Shown here in pieces: positions 20,827 to 29,957 of a stretch of 64,000 nucleotides of DNA. A program made the position numbers and the translations under genes. The DNA lies in NCBI RefSeq assembly GCF_014650895.1, contig NZ_BMVV01000010.1:1-64000 (forward strand), written 5' to 3'. This DNA is from Streptomyces omiyaensis (GTDB lineage: Bacteria; Actinomycetota; Actinomycetes; Streptomycetales; Streptomycetaceae). Position 1 is the stretch's first letter, and the number at the start of each line of letters is the position of its first letter. The notes beneath the pieces were generated by a model that was not told the origin of the DNA, did not search any database, and saw only the letters and a list, made by a program, of their open reading frames with translations.

Positions 20827-21828
20827 TCAGCCCTTGGCGGCCGACCCGGCGCCGTTCTCGGCGTCCTCGCCCGCGTCGGCGTCACCGTCGCGGACGGCGC
20901 GGTCGTCGGCGCCGGCGTCCGCGGAGTCCGCGGCCTTCGCCGTGTCGCCGGCGCCGTCGGAGTCGGAGTCGGAGTCGGCGGAGTCCTCGGCGTCGGCGGC
21001 ATCCGCCTTCTTCCGGGAGCGCGGCTCGACGACCTCCTCGCGGCCCGGCCGGAGCCGTGCCGAGACCACCATGTAGACCACCGCGAGGACGAAGACGACG
21101 ATCGCGGTCCACACGTTGAGGCGCAGGCCCAGGATGTGGTGCGCCTCGTCGACGCGCATGTACTCGATCCAGCCGCGGCCGGCGCAGTAGGCGGCCACGT
21201 ACAGGGCGAAGGCGCGGCCGTGGCCCAGCCGGAAGCGGCGGTCGGCCCAGATGACCAGGAGGGCCACGCCGATGCACCACAGCGACTCGTAGAGGAAGGT
21301 CGGGTGGTAGAGGCCGGCCTCGCGGTTGGCGCTCTCGGTGATCTCCAGCGCCCACGGCAGGTCGGTGGGCTTGCCGTACAGCTCCTGGTTGAACCAGTTG
21401 CCCCAGCGGCCGATGGCCTGGGCGAGGGCGATGCCGGGGGCGATGGCGTCGGCGTAGGCCGGGAGCGGGACGCCCCGGCGGCGGCAGCCGATCCAGGCGC
21501 CGACGGCGCCGAAGGCGATGGCGCCCCAGATGCCGAGGCCGCCCTCCCAGATCTTGAAGGCGTCGACCCAGTTCTCACCCTCGCTGAAGTACAGCTGGTA
21601 GTCGGTGATCACGTGGTACAGGCGCCCGCCGACGAGGCCGAAGGGCACCGCCCAGACGGCGATGTCGGCCACGGTGCCGGCGGTGCCGCCCCGGGCGATC
21701 CAGCGCTTGTTGCCGAGCCAGACGGCGACGAAGACACCGAGGATGATGCAGAAGGCATAGCCGCGCAGCGGGATCGGTCCGAGGTGGAGGACACCGGTCG
21801 ACGGGCTGGGAATGTAGGCAAGGTCCAT
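20827..21828 (-). CDS. lgt: Prolipoprotein diacylglyceryl transferase
   Basis: A 333-residue membrane enzyme that adds diacylglycerol to the lipobox Cys of prolipoproteins at the outer face of the membrane. Seven hydrophobic segments; FGLVGGRLYHVITD near 63-76; the Lgt signature QAIGRWGNWFNQELYG near 136-151; HPTFLYESLW near 174-183; GRGWIEYMR near 218-226. A tail of about 65 residues after TM7 is disordered and almost only Asp, Ser, Ala, Gly and Glu, which is typical for streptomycete Lgt. The signal peptidase II gene (58735-59313) that completes lipoprotein maturation lies in the same window. Confidence 0.96.
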   Translation of the reverse strand: MDLAYIPSPSTGVLHLGPIPLRGYAFCIILGVFVAVWLGNKRWIARGGTAGTVADIAVWAVPFGLVGGRLYHVITDYQLYFSEGENWVDAFKIWEGGLGIWGAIAFGAVGAWIGCRRRGVPLPAYADAIAPGIALAQAIGRWGNWFNQELYGKPTDLPWALEITESANREAGLYHPTFLYESLWCIGVALLVIWADRRFRLGHGRAFALYVAAYCAGRGWIEYMRVDEAHHILGLRLNVWTAIVVFVLAVVYMVVSARLRPGREEVVEPRSRKKADAADAEDSADSDSDSDGAGDTAKAADSADAGADDRAVRDGDADAGEDAENGAGSAAKG

Positions 21829-21906
21829 GGCAGGTCCGACGCTACCCTGCCGGGCGGGCGGACCGGCAGCCCGCCCGGCAACGTCTGAATAACTAACCCG
21901 CCGGGG

Positions 21907-22734
21907 TCACCCCGCCGAGGGCGAGGCCGTGCCGGGCTTCTTGCCCTTGTTGGCCTCGGCGACCCACTTCTTCAGGTTCTCCGGCGAGATCTGCTCGCCG
22001 TCCTTGGTCGGGAAGATCGATTCTCCGTTGAGCAGCACGGACGGGGTGCCGCGGAAGCCGCCGGCCTGGAAGGCCTCGTTCGACTTCTCGACCCAGCCGT
22101 CGTGCGTGCCCTCCTCGACGCAGGAGCGGAAGGACGGCGTGTCGAGGCCGGGGACCTTCGCCGCGAGCTCGATCAGCTTGGCGTTGTTCCCGAAGGCGTC
22201 GTCGGTCTCCTGCGGCTGGTTGGTGTAGAGCGTGTCGTGGTACGGGGTGAACTTGCCGGCGTCCTGGGCACAGGCCGCCGCGTTCGCCGCGCGCAGCGAG
22301 CCGCTGCCGCCCATGTTGCCGTCGATGAGGGTGGCGAGGTGGTACTCGGCCTTGAGCGCGCCGGTGGCCTCCAGCTCGTGGATGCTGTCCCGCATGACGT
22401 TCTCGAACTGGGCGCAGGCGGGGCAGCGGAAGTCCTCCCAGATCTGGAGGGTGGACGGGGCGTCCGCCCTGCCGGTGGGGATGGCCGGCTTGTCGCCCTC
22501 GATCGAGCCGGTGGGGGCGACGACGGGCCCGGCCTTGGCCGAGTCGCCGTCCTTGCCGCTGTTGGCGGCGATCACGCCGACGACGGCGGCGAGGCCGAGG
22601 ACGCCCACCACTCCCGCCGTCACGATGAGGACGCGCCGCTGCTTCTCGCGGGCCTTCTCGCGCTCGCGCTGCTGCTGAAGGCGCTCCCGCGCGCTCTTGT
22701 TGCTACCGTCACGGTTCTTCTCGCTCACGTCCAC
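21907..22734 (-). CDS. Membrane-anchored DsbA-like thioredoxin-fold protein
   Basis: A 275-residue protein with a highly charged cytoplasmic N-terminus (residues 1-34), one membrane anchor (VLIVTAGVVGVLGLAAVVGVIAA, about 35-57) and an extracellular DsbA-type thioredoxin domain with the redox pair FRCPACAQF near 101-109. FRGTPSVLLNG holds the cis-proline near 231. It probably oxidises or isomerises disulfides of exported proteins. It starts at GTG 22734 or GTG 22728, neither with a clear ribosome-binding site. A second protein of the same design is encoded at 50863-51678. A terminator separates it from trpA upstream. Confidence 0.85.
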   Translation of the reverse strand: MDVSEKNRDGSNKSARERLQQQREREKAREKQRRVLIVTAGVVGVLGLAAVVGVIAANSGKDGDSAKAGPVVAPTGSIEGDKPAIPTGRADAPSTLQIWEDFRCPACAQFENVMRDSIHELEATGALKAEYHLATLIDGNMGGSGSLRAANAAACAQDAGKFTPYHDTLYTNQPQETDDAFGNNAKLIELAAKVPGLDTPSFRSCVEEGTHDGWVEKSNEAFQAGGFRGTPSVLLNGESIFPTKDGEQISPENLKKWVAEANKGKKPGTASPSAG

Positions 22735-22742
22735 AGCAACGA

Positions 22743-22772
22743 ACCGGGGAGGCGCGTCCGCGCCTCCCCGGT
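22743..22772 (-). terminator. Terminator after trpA
   Basis: Perfect 14-bp arms (22743-22756 with 22759-22772, ACCGGGGAGGCGCG), nearly no loop. It lies just past the trpA stop and before the DsbA-like gene. Confidence 0.8.
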
Positions 22773-22792
22773 CCGATATCCACCCGAACGGA

Positions 22793-23619
22793 CTACGACC
22801 GCTCCGAGGTGCGGCGCACGCCCTCGGCGAGTTCGGCCGCCAGTTCCTTTACGGCGGCGAGCCCGGCGGCCTCGTCGCCGTCGGCGTCCAGGATCCGCTG
22901 GACGAAGGCCGAGCCGACGATGACGCCGTCGGCGAAGGAGGCGACCTCGCGGGCCTGGTCGGCGTTGGAGACACCGAGGCCGACGCAGACCGGGATCTTC
23001 GAGGTGACGCGGGTCCGGCGGACCAGTTCGGCCGCCTGCTCGCCGACCGAGGCGCGGGTGCCGGTGACGCCCATGAGGGAGGCGGCGTAGACGAAGCCGG
23101 AGCCGGCCGCGGTGATGGTGGCGAGCCGCTCGTCCTGGCTGCTGGGGGCGACGACGAAGACGGTGGCGAGGCCGTGCCGCTCCGCGTGCTCCCGCCACAG
23201 CGCGGACTCCTGGACCGGCAGGTCGGGCAGGATGCAGCCCGCGCCGCCGGCCTCGGCCAGCTCGCGGACGAAGCGCTCGACGCCGTACCGGTCGATCGGG
23301 TTCCAGTAGGTCATCACGAGGACCGGCTTGCCGGTGGCCTCGTGGGCCTCCTTCACCGTGCGCATGACGTCGGCGATCCGGACCCCGCCCCGGAGCGCGA
23401 TGTCGTCGGCGGTCTGGATGACGGGGCCGTCCAGGACCGGGTCGCTGTGCGGGAGCCCGACCTCGACGATGTCGGCGCCGCCGTCGAAGGCGGCCCTGAT
23501 CGCCTTGATGCCCCCGTCCACGGTCGGGAAGCCGGCCGGGAGGTAGGCGATGAGCGCGGCACGGTCCTCGGCCTTGGCCCGGTCCAGGGTGTCGCCGAGC
23601 AGCTGGATGTTCCCGGTCG

Positions 23620-23623
<4 letters not shown>
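22793..23623 (-). CDS. trpA: Tryptophan synthase alpha chain
   Basis: A 276-residue TIM-barrel subunit that splits indole-3-glycerol phosphate into indole and glyceraldehyde 3-phosphate and channels indole to TrpB. The catalytic region VEVGLPHSDPVLDGPVIQ carries the conserved Glu and Asp; DLPVQES and GFVYAASLMGVTG are the expected phosphate and active-site loops. It starts at GTG overlapping the trpB stop by 4 bp (GTGA), so the two subunits are translationally coupled. It is the last gene of the trp block. Confidence 0.96.
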
Positions 23624-24858
<1,235 letters not shown>

Positions 24859-24962
24859 ACGGATGCAGCTCCTCGCGGGGCGATGCGGTCGAAAGGACAT
24901 GACTCGCTTCGTGCGCGCGTCGCCCCCGGCGGCCCCGTGGGCAGGCGCCCCGCGGGGCGGGA

Positions 24963-25143
24963 CGGGTGGGCACGGGGACGGCACCCCTTGCCGGGCCGAG
25001 GCCTTCCGGGCCTGGACCCGCACCCGGCGTACGGCTTCGTACGGGTGCGGGTTCAGGCGCGGGTGCGGAGGCACCCGCGGAGGGTGCCGTTCCGTCGTGC
25101 CCACCCGTTCCGCCCCAGCGGAACGACCGCCCACGACGGAACG
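24963..25143 (-). promoter_or_regulatory. Structured intercistronic RNA with alternative hairpins (attenuator-like)
   Basis: On the minus-strand transcript, segment A (25143-25132) forms a perfect 12-bp stem with the start of segment B (25099-25088), enclosing an 8-bp hairpin (25106-25113/25118-25125). Segment B as a whole (25107-25082) can instead pair with segment C (24986-24963) in stems of 12 and 9 bp. Between B and C are two more hairpins: a perfect 9-bp stem (25058-25066/25071-25079) and a 15-bp stem with one G-U pair (25011-25025/25043-25057). A-B and B-C exclude each other. No Trp-rich leader peptide is visible. It sits between trpM and trpB. Confidence 0.55.
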
Positions 25144-25159
25144 AGGTCCGTGAGGCCCG

Positions 25160-25396
25160 TCAGGAGGACGCGCGCGAAAGGCGGGGGCGCCATCGCATGC
25201 CGTTGACCTGGCCCGGCTCGGAGCCGATGCAGTGCCGGACCCGCCGCCCGTGGACCCGCCGCGCGGGCGCCCGGCACCCGCGGGGCCGGCAGCCCCGGGC
25301 GAGCCGGGCGTGGGCCGGGACGGCGACCGCGCGCAGGCCGACGGGCCCCGGGGCCACGGAGCCCGGGGCGCTCGGCACGGCGCGGCAGGGGGTCAC
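25160..25396 (-). CDS. trpM: TrpM-like small basic protein (tryptophan biosynthesis modulator)
   Basis: A 78-residue arginine- and cysteine-rich protein placed exactly where streptomycetes carry trpM (trpX), between trpC and trpB. The core ARGCRPRGCRAPARRVHGRRVRHCIGSEPGQVNGMRW (about residues 32-68) is what I remember of TrpM, which modulates tryptophan synthesis by an unclear mechanism. It starts at GTG 25396, 7 bp after the trpC stop, with GGAG about 11 nt upstream. A later start inside the first 30 residues is possible, since published TrpM is nearer 63 residues. High GC makes chance frames common, so the identification rests on position and the conserved-looking core. Confidence 0.55.
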   Translation of the reverse strand: MTPCRAVPSAPGSVAPGPVGLRAVAVPAHARLARGCRPRGCRAPARRVHGRRVRHCIGSEPGQVNGMRWRPRLSRASS

Positions 25397-25403
25397 GGCC
25401 GGG

Positions 25404-26213
25404 TCAGCTCCGGCCGTGGCGCAGGGCCGGGTGGGCGCCGGCGGCGACGAGGTCGGCGACCGCGGTCTTCGGGTCGCGGCCGGTGACGAGGGACTCGCCG
25501 ACCAGGACCGCGTCGGCGCCGGCGTTGGCGTACGCGATCAGGTCGTGCGGGCCGCGGACGCCGGACTCGGCGACCTTGACGATGTGGGCCGGGATCTCCG
25601 GGGCGACCCGCTCGAAGGTGGAGCGGTCGACCTGGAGGGTCTTGAGGTTGCGGGCGTTGACGCCGATGATCCGGGCGCCGGCCTCGACCGCGCGCTCGAC
25701 CTCCTCCTCGTCGTGGACCTCGACGAGCGGGGTGAGCCCGATGGACTCGGCGCGCTCGATCAGGGAGACGAGGGCCTCCTGCTCCAGGGCCGCGACGATG
25801 AGGAGCGCGAGATCCGCTCCGTACGCCCGGGCCTCCCAGAGCTGGTAGGCGGTGACGATGAAGTCCTTGCGCAGGACGGGGATGTCGACCTTGGCGCGCA
25901 CGGCCTCCAGGTCGGCGAGCGAGCCGCCGAAGCGGCGCTGCTCGGTGAGGACGGAGATGACCGCGGCGCCGCCCGCCTCGTAGTCGGCGGCGAGTCCGGC
26001 CGGATCGGCGATCGCGGCGAGCGCTCCCTTGGACGGGCTGGAGCGCTTGACCTCGCAGATCACCGTGACGCCGTCGCCGCGCAGCGCGGCGACACCGTCC
26101 TTGGCCTGCGGGGCCTTGGCGGCCCGCTCCTTGAGCTCGTCGAGGGAGACCCGCGCCTGCCGCTCTGCGAGGTCGGCGCGCACGCCTTCGATGATCTCGT
26201 CGAGCACACTCAC
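25404..26213 (-). CDS. trpC: Indole-3-glycerol phosphate synthase
   Basis: A 269-residue TIM barrel that closes the pyrrole ring of CdRP to give indole-3-glycerol phosphate. Signature stretches: CEVKRSSPSKG near 53-63 with the catalytic Lys, ISVLTEQRRFGGS near 85-97, PVLRKDFIVTAYQLWEAR near 111-128, LVEVHDEEEVERA near 160-172, and GVNARNLKTL near 180-189. It starts at GTG 26213 with GGAAGGGGG upstream. It is followed within 7 bp by the TrpM-like gene. Confidence 0.96.
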   Translation of the reverse strand: MSVLDEIIEGVRADLAERQARVSLDELKERAAKAPQAKDGVAALRGDGVTVICEVKRSSPSKGALAAIADPAGLAADYEAGGAAVISVLTEQRRFGGSLADLEAVRAKVDIPVLRKDFIVTAYQLWEARAYGADLALLIVAALEQEALVSLIERAESIGLTPLVEVHDEEEVERAVEAGARIIGVNARNLKTLQVDRSTFERVAPEIPAHIVKVAESGVRGPHDLIAYANAGADAVLVGESLVTGRDPKTAVADLVAAGAHPALRHGRS

Positions 26214-26326
26214 GCGAGAGGCCCCCTTCCGGGACGGTGACGGTTCCACGGAACCTGATGAACACGGTTCAGCCACCTCCGATGGTATCCGCAGGTGGCC
26301 CTCTGATCCGCATCGAGCGGCGCGGT

Positions 26327-26343
26327 GTCCCAATTACTGGGAC
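26327..26343. other. Short palindrome between DUF2752 gene and trpC
   Basis: GTCCCAATTACTGGGAC: 6-bp arms around an AT-rich centre, lying 2 bp past the DUF2752 stop codon and about 115 bp before trpC. Unusually AT-rich centre for this genome. Either a weak terminator or an operator for trpC. Confidence 0.3.
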
Positions 26344-26344
26344 T

Positions 26345-26848
26345 TCACGGCGCCAGCGCGGAGCCGAACGGAAGGTTCCGGATCACCGCGAAAAGGGCGG
26401 TCAGCGCGCCGATCGCCCATCCCCAGGACGGTTTCGGGGCGATGCGGGTGGGCCTGCCGCGGACGGCGTGAACCAGCCACACCGCCATGAGGACGGCGCA
26501 GACCGCGTACCCCGCGACGGCCAGGGCGTTGGCACCGAGAGCGGTGACGAGGTCACCGTGGGCGACGGCGTGGGCGCTGCGCAGCCCTCCGCAGCCGGGG
26601 CAGTACAGGCCGGTGAAGCGGAGCAGCGGGCAGACCGGGTAGTGGCCGGGTTCGTTGGGGTCGACGGCGCCGACGTACGCGAAGGCGGCACCGGCCCCGG
26701 CGAGGGTGGCGAGCGGGGCGAGCAGCCGCCGGCCGAGCGGGCGGCGCCGGAACTCCTCGGCCTCCCGGAGGCCGGGGGGAGGCGGCGCGGCGGGCGGGGC
26801 GTGCGGCGGGGTCGGCTCGGCGGTCACGCGGTGATTGTCGCCCGGCAC
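26345..26848 (-). CDS. DUF2752 membrane protein
   Basis: A 167-residue protein with a Pro-rich cytoplasmic N-terminus (about residues 1-40) and three or four membrane segments. The DUF2752 hallmark CPLLRFTGLYCPGCGGLRSAHAVAHGD is at about 73-99, with a CPGCGG cysteine pair that could bind metal or be redox active. GTG 26848 is the first start and a GTG at 26827 is an alternative. It is regularly found beside trpC in actinobacteria. No function is known. Confidence 0.85.
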   Translation of the reverse strand: MPGDNHRVTAEPTPPHAPPAAPPPPGLREAEEFRRRPLGRRLLAPLATLAGAGAAFAYVGAVDPNEPGHYPVCPLLRFTGLYCPGCGGLRSAHAVAHGDLVTALGANALAVAGYAVCAVLMAVWLVHAVRGRPTRIAPKPSWGWAIGALTALFAVIRNLPFGSALAP

Positions 26849-26853
26849 GCGCG

Positions 26854-26886
26854 ACGGCGCAGCCCGGCGGTGCCGGACTGCGCCGT
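26854..26886 (-). terminator. Hairpin after the HGxxPAAW gene
   Basis: 15-bp stem with one mismatch (26854-26868 with 26872-26886), loop GGT, followed 5' by a second GC hairpin around 26899-26924. It separates the trpE-side transcript from DUF2752-trpC. Confidence 0.65.
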
Positions 26887-26945
26887 TCGGGTGGTTCCCG
26901 GCCCGCGCGCGTCGCGCGGCGGGCCTCAGGACCGGGTCCCGGGGA

Positions 26946-27200
26946 TCAGGCGCGGGCGCGGATCGTGGCGGTCGCGCTCTCGCGGGCCGCCGAGACGGCC
27001 TCGGACTGCTTCGGCATGCCGAGACCGGCGATCTTCATGGCGCCGCCGACGACACCGCCGAGGACGATGACGCCGATACCGGCCCAGAAGCCGGGGAGGT
27101 TCGCCGCCACCATGAAGACTCCGGCGATGCAGAAGCCGATGAAGGAGATGATGACACCGGTCCAGGCGGCCGGGGTGTGTCCGTGGGCGCTGCCCGCCAT
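26946..27200 (-). CDS. HGxxPAAW-family small membrane protein
   Basis: An 84-residue protein with two membrane segments (about 14-34 and 37-55) after the short motif HGHTPAAWTGV at residues 6-16, which defines a family of actinobacterial small proteins linked to trp genes. The C-terminal tail is polar and Ala-rich. It begins MAGSAHGH at ATG 27200 with GAGGAGCAAC upstream. It lies downstream of trpE and the Trp_oprn_chp gene. Function unknown. Confidence 0.85.
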   Translation of the reverse strand: MAGSAHGHTPAAWTGVIISFIGFCIAGVFMVAANLPGFWAGIGVIVLGGVVGGAMKIAGLGMPKQSEAVSAARESATATIRARA

Positions 27201-27318
27201 GAGTTGCTCCTCGTAGATGTTGCTCGGTGGTGACGTCGAAGACGACGGCCGTCAGGTGATGACGGCGTCATTCTTCCGCACATGACCCCGCGGAGGTGAC
27301 TCGGGGGGTCCCGGACGA

Positions 27319-27969
27319 TCACGCGTCGTGCGTCGGGTCCTCGCCGCGGTCGAGCGCCTTCCACAGGTCCTCGGGCCGCTCGGGGTCGCCGGCGGCGGCC
27401 CGGCGGGGGGCGCGGGGGGCTCCGGAGCGCTCGTAGCGGCCGCCCATCGCGGGCCAGGTCTTGCCGTAGCGGAGGGCGAAGAGGCCGGCGACGAGGATGA
27501 GCAGGGCGCCCGCGGCGGCGACGTACGGCCAGGCCGTGTGGGTGAGGCCGGCGACGGCGGCGGCGGTGTCGCCGCTGATCCGGGCGGCCTCGGCGTCGAG
27601 GGCGGCGCTGTCGGAGGCTCCGAGGTAGGCCGCGAGGGCGGCGCCGGCGCCGCTGAGCGCGAGGAGCGCGGCGACGAGGGTGCGGCCGGTGCGGCGGACG
27701 GCGAAGACGGCGACGAGGGCGGCGAGGCCGACGATCGCGAGGGCCGTCGGGACGCCGGTGACGGCGCCGCCGTCGGCCTCGACGGGGACGGTGCCCCCGG
27801 CGACCGACGCGGTGCCCTCGGCCCAGATCTGGCCGGCGGAGAGCAGTACGACGGTGGCCCCGAGGGCACCGAGGAGCAGGGCGAGGGCGAGGCTCCGCCG
27901 GCCGCCGGAGGTGACGGCCGCGCGGGCGGCTCGGGGCTGGGGTACGGGTACGGCGCTCACGTACCCCAC
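27319..27969 (-). CDS. Trp-operon-associated membrane protein (TIGR02234 type)
   Basis: A 216-residue protein with four membrane segments (about 27-47, 72-90, 96-115, 148-168) and a polar C-terminal tail ending in RPEDLWKALDRGEDPT, a feature of the actinobacterial Trp_oprn_chp family. A conserved WAEG is in the first extracellular loop. The GTG at 27969 lies 6 bp after the trpE stop; a second GTG at 27960 (VSAVPVP) fits the AGGGG site better. It may be a tryptophan transporter or regulator, but no function has been shown to my knowledge. Confidence 0.83.
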   Translation of the reverse strand: MGYVSAVPVPQPRAARAAVTSGGRRSLALALLLGALGATVVLLSAGQIWAEGTASVAGGTVPVEADGGAVTGVPTALAIVGLAALVAVFAVRRTGRTLVAALLALSGAGAALAAYLGASDSAALDAEAARISGDTAAAVAGLTHTAWPYVAAAGALLILVAGLFALRYGKTWPAMGGRYERSGAPRAPRRAAAGDPERPEDLWKALDRGEDPTHDA

Positions 27970-27975
27970 TATCCC

Positions 27976-29475
27976 CTACGGCCTGGGCGAACCCGTCATC
28001 CGGTTGGCGGTGTGCACGGCGCGGAGCACGGCGGCGGCCTTGTTGCGGCACTCGGCGTCCTCGGCGGCCGGATCGGAGTCGGCGACGACACCCGCTCCGG
28101 CCTGCACGTACGCGGTGCCGTCGCGGAGCAGGGCGGTGCGGATGGCGATGGCGGTGTCGGAGTCGCCGGCGAAGTCGAGATACCCGACACACCCGCCGTA
28201 CAGGCCGCGGCGGGACGGCTCCAGCTCCTCGATGATCTGCATCGCGCGGGGCTTGGGCGCGCCGGAGAGGGTGCCGGCGGGGAAGCAGGCGGTGAGGACG
28301 TCGAAGGCGGTCCTCCCCTCGGCGACCCGGCCGGTGACGGTGGAGACGATGTGCATGACGTGGGAGTACCGCTCGATCGACATGAAATCGACGACCTCGA
28401 CGGAGCCGGGGGCGCAGACCCGGCCGAGGTCGTTGCGGCCGAGGTCGACGAGCATGAGGTGCTCGGCGCGCTCCTTGGGGTCGGCGAGCAGCTCCTCGGC
28501 GAGGTCGTGGTCCTCCTGCGGGGTGGCGCCGCGGTGCCGGGTGCCGGCGATGGGGTGGAGCATCGCCTGCCCGTCCTCGACCTTGACGAGGGCCTCGGGG
28601 CTGGAGCCGACGACGTCGAAGCCGTTCTCGAAGCGGAAGAGGTACATGTACGGCGACGGGTTGGTCGCCCGCAGGACGCGGTAGACGTCGAGGGCGGAGG
28701 CGGTGCAGGGGGTCTCGAAGCGCTGCGAGGGGACGACCTGGAAGGCCTCGCCGGCCCGGATGCGCTCCTTGATGTCGTCGACGGCGTCCTGGTAGGCGGG
28801 GCCGCCCCAGAGCGCGGAGTACTCGGGCAGCTCGGAGGCGGGCAGGGCGACGGGGGTGGTGGCGACCGGGCGGGCCAGGTCGGCCTCCATCGCGTCGAGG
28901 CGGGCCACGGCGTGCGCGTGGGCCTCGTCGACGCCGGTCTCCAGGTCGTTGTGGTTGATCGCGTTGGCGATCAGGAGGACCGAGCCGTCCCAGTGGTCGA
29001 GGACGGCGAGGTCGCTGGTGAGGAGCATGGTGAGCTCGGGGAGCTCCAGGTCGTCGCGGCCGTGCTCGCCGATGCGCTCCAGGCGGCGGACGATGTCGTA
29101 GCCCAGGTAGCCGACCATGCCGCCGGTGAAGGGGGGCAGTCCGCCGGCCAGGTCGCGCGGGGTGTGGAGGGTCTCGACGGTGGCGCGCAGGGCGTCGAGC
29201 GGGTCGCCGTCGACGGGGACGCCGACCGGCGGGGTGCCGAGCCAGTGGGCCTCGCCGTCCTCCACGGTGAGGGTGGCGTCGCTGCGGACGCCGATGAAGG
29301 AGTAGCGGGACCAGCTGCGGCCGTTCTCCGCGGATTCGAGGAGGAAGGTGCCGGGGCGTTCGGCGGCGAGCTTCCGGTAGAGCCCGACCGGGGTGTCGCC
29401 GTCCGCGAGGAGCCTGCGGCTGACGGGGATGACGCGGCGGTCGGCCGCCAGCTTGCGGAAGGTCTCGAGATCCAT
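27976..29475 (-). CDS. trpE: Anthranilate synthase component I
   Basis: A 499-residue chorismate-using enzyme making anthranilate with a TrpG amidotransferase encoded elsewhere. LLES at 45-48 is the tryptophan feedback-inhibition motif, so allosteric control is expected. The chorismate domain shows PSPYMYLFRF, GSSPEALVKV, HPIAGTRHRG, VDLGRNDLGRVC and FPAGTLSGAPK. The ATG at 29475 lacks a ribosome-binding site. TAGGGT stands 8 nt upstream, overlapping the hisI stop, and could give a leaderless transcript. It follows hisI by 11 bp. Confidence 0.96.
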   Translation of the reverse strand: MDLETFRKLAADRRVIPVSRRLLADGDTPVGLYRKLAAERPGTFLLESAENGRSWSRYSFIGVRSDATLTVEDGEAHWLGTPPVGVPVDGDPLDALRATVETLHTPRDLAGGLPPFTGGMVGYLGYDIVRRLERIGEHGRDDLELPELTMLLTSDLAVLDHWDGSVLLIANAINHNDLETGVDEAHAHAVARLDAMEADLARPVATTPVALPASELPEYSALWGGPAYQDAVDDIKERIRAGEAFQVVPSQRFETPCTASALDVYRVLRATNPSPYMYLFRFENGFDVVGSSPEALVKVEDGQAMLHPIAGTRHRGATPQEDHDLAEELLADPKERAEHLMLVDLGRNDLGRVCAPGSVEVVDFMSIERYSHVMHIVSTVTGRVAEGRTAFDVLTACFPAGTLSGAPKPRAMQIIEELEPSRRGLYGGCVGYLDFAGDSDTAIAIRTALLRDGTAYVQAGAGVVADSDPAAEDAECRNKAAAVLRAVHTANRMTGSPRP

Positions 29476-29483
29476 GGCGCCAG

Positions 29484-29489
29484 ACCCTA
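29484..29489 (-). promoter_or_regulatory. Candidate -10 for a leaderless trpE transcript
   Basis: TAGGGT on the minus strand, 8 nt before the trpE ATG; its first three bases are the hisI stop codon. No clear -35. Confidence 0.35.
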
Positions 29490-29873
29490 CTCGGATGCCG
29501 GGAGCCCGGTGGCGGGCAGCAGCACGTCGGCGTCGAAGCAGGTGCGGGCGCCGGTGTGGCAGGCGGCGCCGACCTGGTCGACCTGGACGAGGAGCGTGTC
29601 GGCGTCGCAGTCGAGGGCGACCGCCTTGACGTGCTGCACGTGTCCCGAGGTGTCGCCCTTGACCCAGTACTCGTTCCGGCTGCGGGACCAGTAGGTGCAC
29701 CGGCCGGTGGTGAGGGTGCGGTGCAGGGCCTCGTCGTCCATCCAGCCGAGCATGAGCACCTCGCCGGTGTCGTACTGCTGGGCGATGGCGGGGACCAGGC
29801 CGTCGGTGCTGCGCTTGAGGCGGGCGGCGATGGCCGGGTCGAGGTCGCTGGGGGTCCGGGGCGTGCTGCTCAT
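29487..29873 (-). CDS. hisI: Phosphoribosyl-AMP cyclohydrolase
   Basis: A 128-residue enzyme opening the purine ring of phosphoribosyl-AMP in histidine synthesis. The fold starts near LKRSTDGLVPAIAQQYDTGEVLMLGWMD. CTYWSRSRNEYWVKGDTSGH is the substrate region, DCDADTLL holds Mg2+-binding Asp residues, and the zinc ligands are Cys in LDCDAD, ACHTG and RTC. HisE is not fused and must be elsewhere. CACAAT lies 6 nt before the ATG and no ribosome-binding site is seen, so this gene may also be leaderless. Confidence 0.95.
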   Translation of the reverse strand: MSSTPRTPSDLDPAIAARLKRSTDGLVPAIAQQYDTGEVLMLGWMDDEALHRTLTTGRCTYWSRSRNEYWVKGDTSGHVQHVKAVALDCDADTLLVQVDQVGAACHTGARTCFDADVLLPATGLPASE

Positions 29874-29879
29874 GGCGCC

Positions 29880-29885
29880 ATTGTG
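29880..29885 (-). promoter_or_regulatory. Candidate -10 for hisI
   Basis: CACAAT on the minus strand, separated from the hisI ATG by six bases. It fits a leaderless start; the -35 is unclear. Confidence 0.3.
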
Positions 29886-29944
29886 CCGTGGACCGGGGGC
29901 GTGTCCGGCCGGACGTCCACTGGGCGGACGGCGCGGCGCGGCCG

Positions 29945-29950
29945 TAGGCT
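29945..29950 (+). promoter_or_regulatory. Candidate -10 for the TIGR03085 gene
   Basis: TAGGCT, a common streptomycete -10, is 7 nt before the ATG at 29958. There is no ribosome-binding site, so a leaderless transcript is likely. Confidence 0.45.
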
Positions 29951-29957
29951 GGCGGAC

